DNA from: an uncultured Bacillota bacterium
GTDB lineage: Bacteria > Bacillota > Clostridia > Peptostreptococcales > Anaerovoracaceae
DNA: 31,418 nt
Direction of reading: 5' to 3'
Assembly: GCA_946631075.1 (NCBI GenBank)
Contig: CAMOZS010000002.1
Location: 1 to 31,418 of the forward strand
A program made the position numbers and the translations under genes. Under the pieces are notes generated by a model that was given only the letters and a program-made list of their open reading frames with translations, did no database searches and was not told where the DNA came from. Positions 31,364 to 31,418 of the stretch are shown here, in pieces (position 1 is the first letter of the stretch; every line of letters begins with the position of its first letter).

Positions 31364-31418
31364 ATGATGAAAAAAATTCTCTTTCTCGAAGGCCCGGTCC
31401 AGACGGGCAAGTCAACAC
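31364..31418 (+). CDS. P-loop NTPase, N-terminal fragment
   Basis: Only 18 codons are in the window. The visible start MMKKILFLEGPVQTGKST contains a Walker A motif (GPVQTGKST) directly after a beta strand, as in nucleotide kinases and THEP1-type NTPases. Its divergent position next to fdhD suggests a role in cofactor or metal metabolism, but the fragment is too short to assign a family. Confidence 0.7.
   Translation, partial: MMKKILFLEGPVQTGKST

Overview
The window looks like a chromosomal segment of a monoderm, probably anaerobic, moderately GC-rich bacterium. A clostridial (Eubacteriales-type) member of the Bacillota fits best. The reasons are a dnaE-pfkA pair, a single-chain pyruvate carboxylase, a DUF308 membrane protein, secreted GLUG/fibronectin-III/Big-like surface proteins and a lipoprotein-dependent FecCD-type ABC importer. 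No rRNA, tRNA, CRISPR array, insertion sequence or phage gene was seen. The genus cannot be fixed from sequence alone, and a Coriobacteriia-like actinobacterium is not excluded.

Region 1 (1-9260) is mostly housekeeping. On the minus strand a 49-aa membrane peptide, a DUF308 protein and two flavoproteins (HI0933/BaiN family and a COG2509-like enzyme cut by the window edge) form one compact operon. It follows dnaE-pfkA. A divergently transcribed L,D-transpeptidase lies on the plus strand.

Region 2 (9240-15225), minus strand: a metallophosphoesterase, a Crp/Fnr-family regulator, pyruvate carboxylase and a small membrane protein ending at an intrinsic terminator. A 131-aa tail-anchored protein is divergent from the phosphoesterase.

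Region 3 (15223-31418) is the interesting part. Eight tightly packed minus-strand genes run in transcription order: FecCD permease, ATPase, binding lipoprotein, a membrane-anchored extracellular Big-domain protein, a MotA/TolQ/ExbB-like channel, a DUF2149 protein with an ExbD-like Asp, a single-span protein with a large extracellular domain, and a 1465-aa secreted GLUG/FN3 protein. Upstream lie a second giant secreted protein (1067 aa), a SAM methyltransferase, fdhD and the start of a P-loop NTPase. I infer a Ton-like, ion-motive-force-energised metal or metallophore uptake machine spanning the wall of a monoderm. The fdhD context makes molybdate or tungstate one candidate substrate.

An inverted repeat, TGTTG-N6-CAACA, occurs at five promoter-type positions: before the Crp/Fnr gene itself, the 131-aa gene, the eight-gene uptake operon, the 1067-aa protein and the methyltransferase. 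In four cases it is centred about 40-43 bp before the start site inferred from the -10 box, and in the fifth about 72 bp, which are the usual Crp/Fnr activator positions. This suggests one regulon controlled by the local regulator. Several genes (regulator, 131-aa protein, fdhD, NTPase) have a -10 box 7-8 bp before the ATG and so appear to give leaderless mRNAs.
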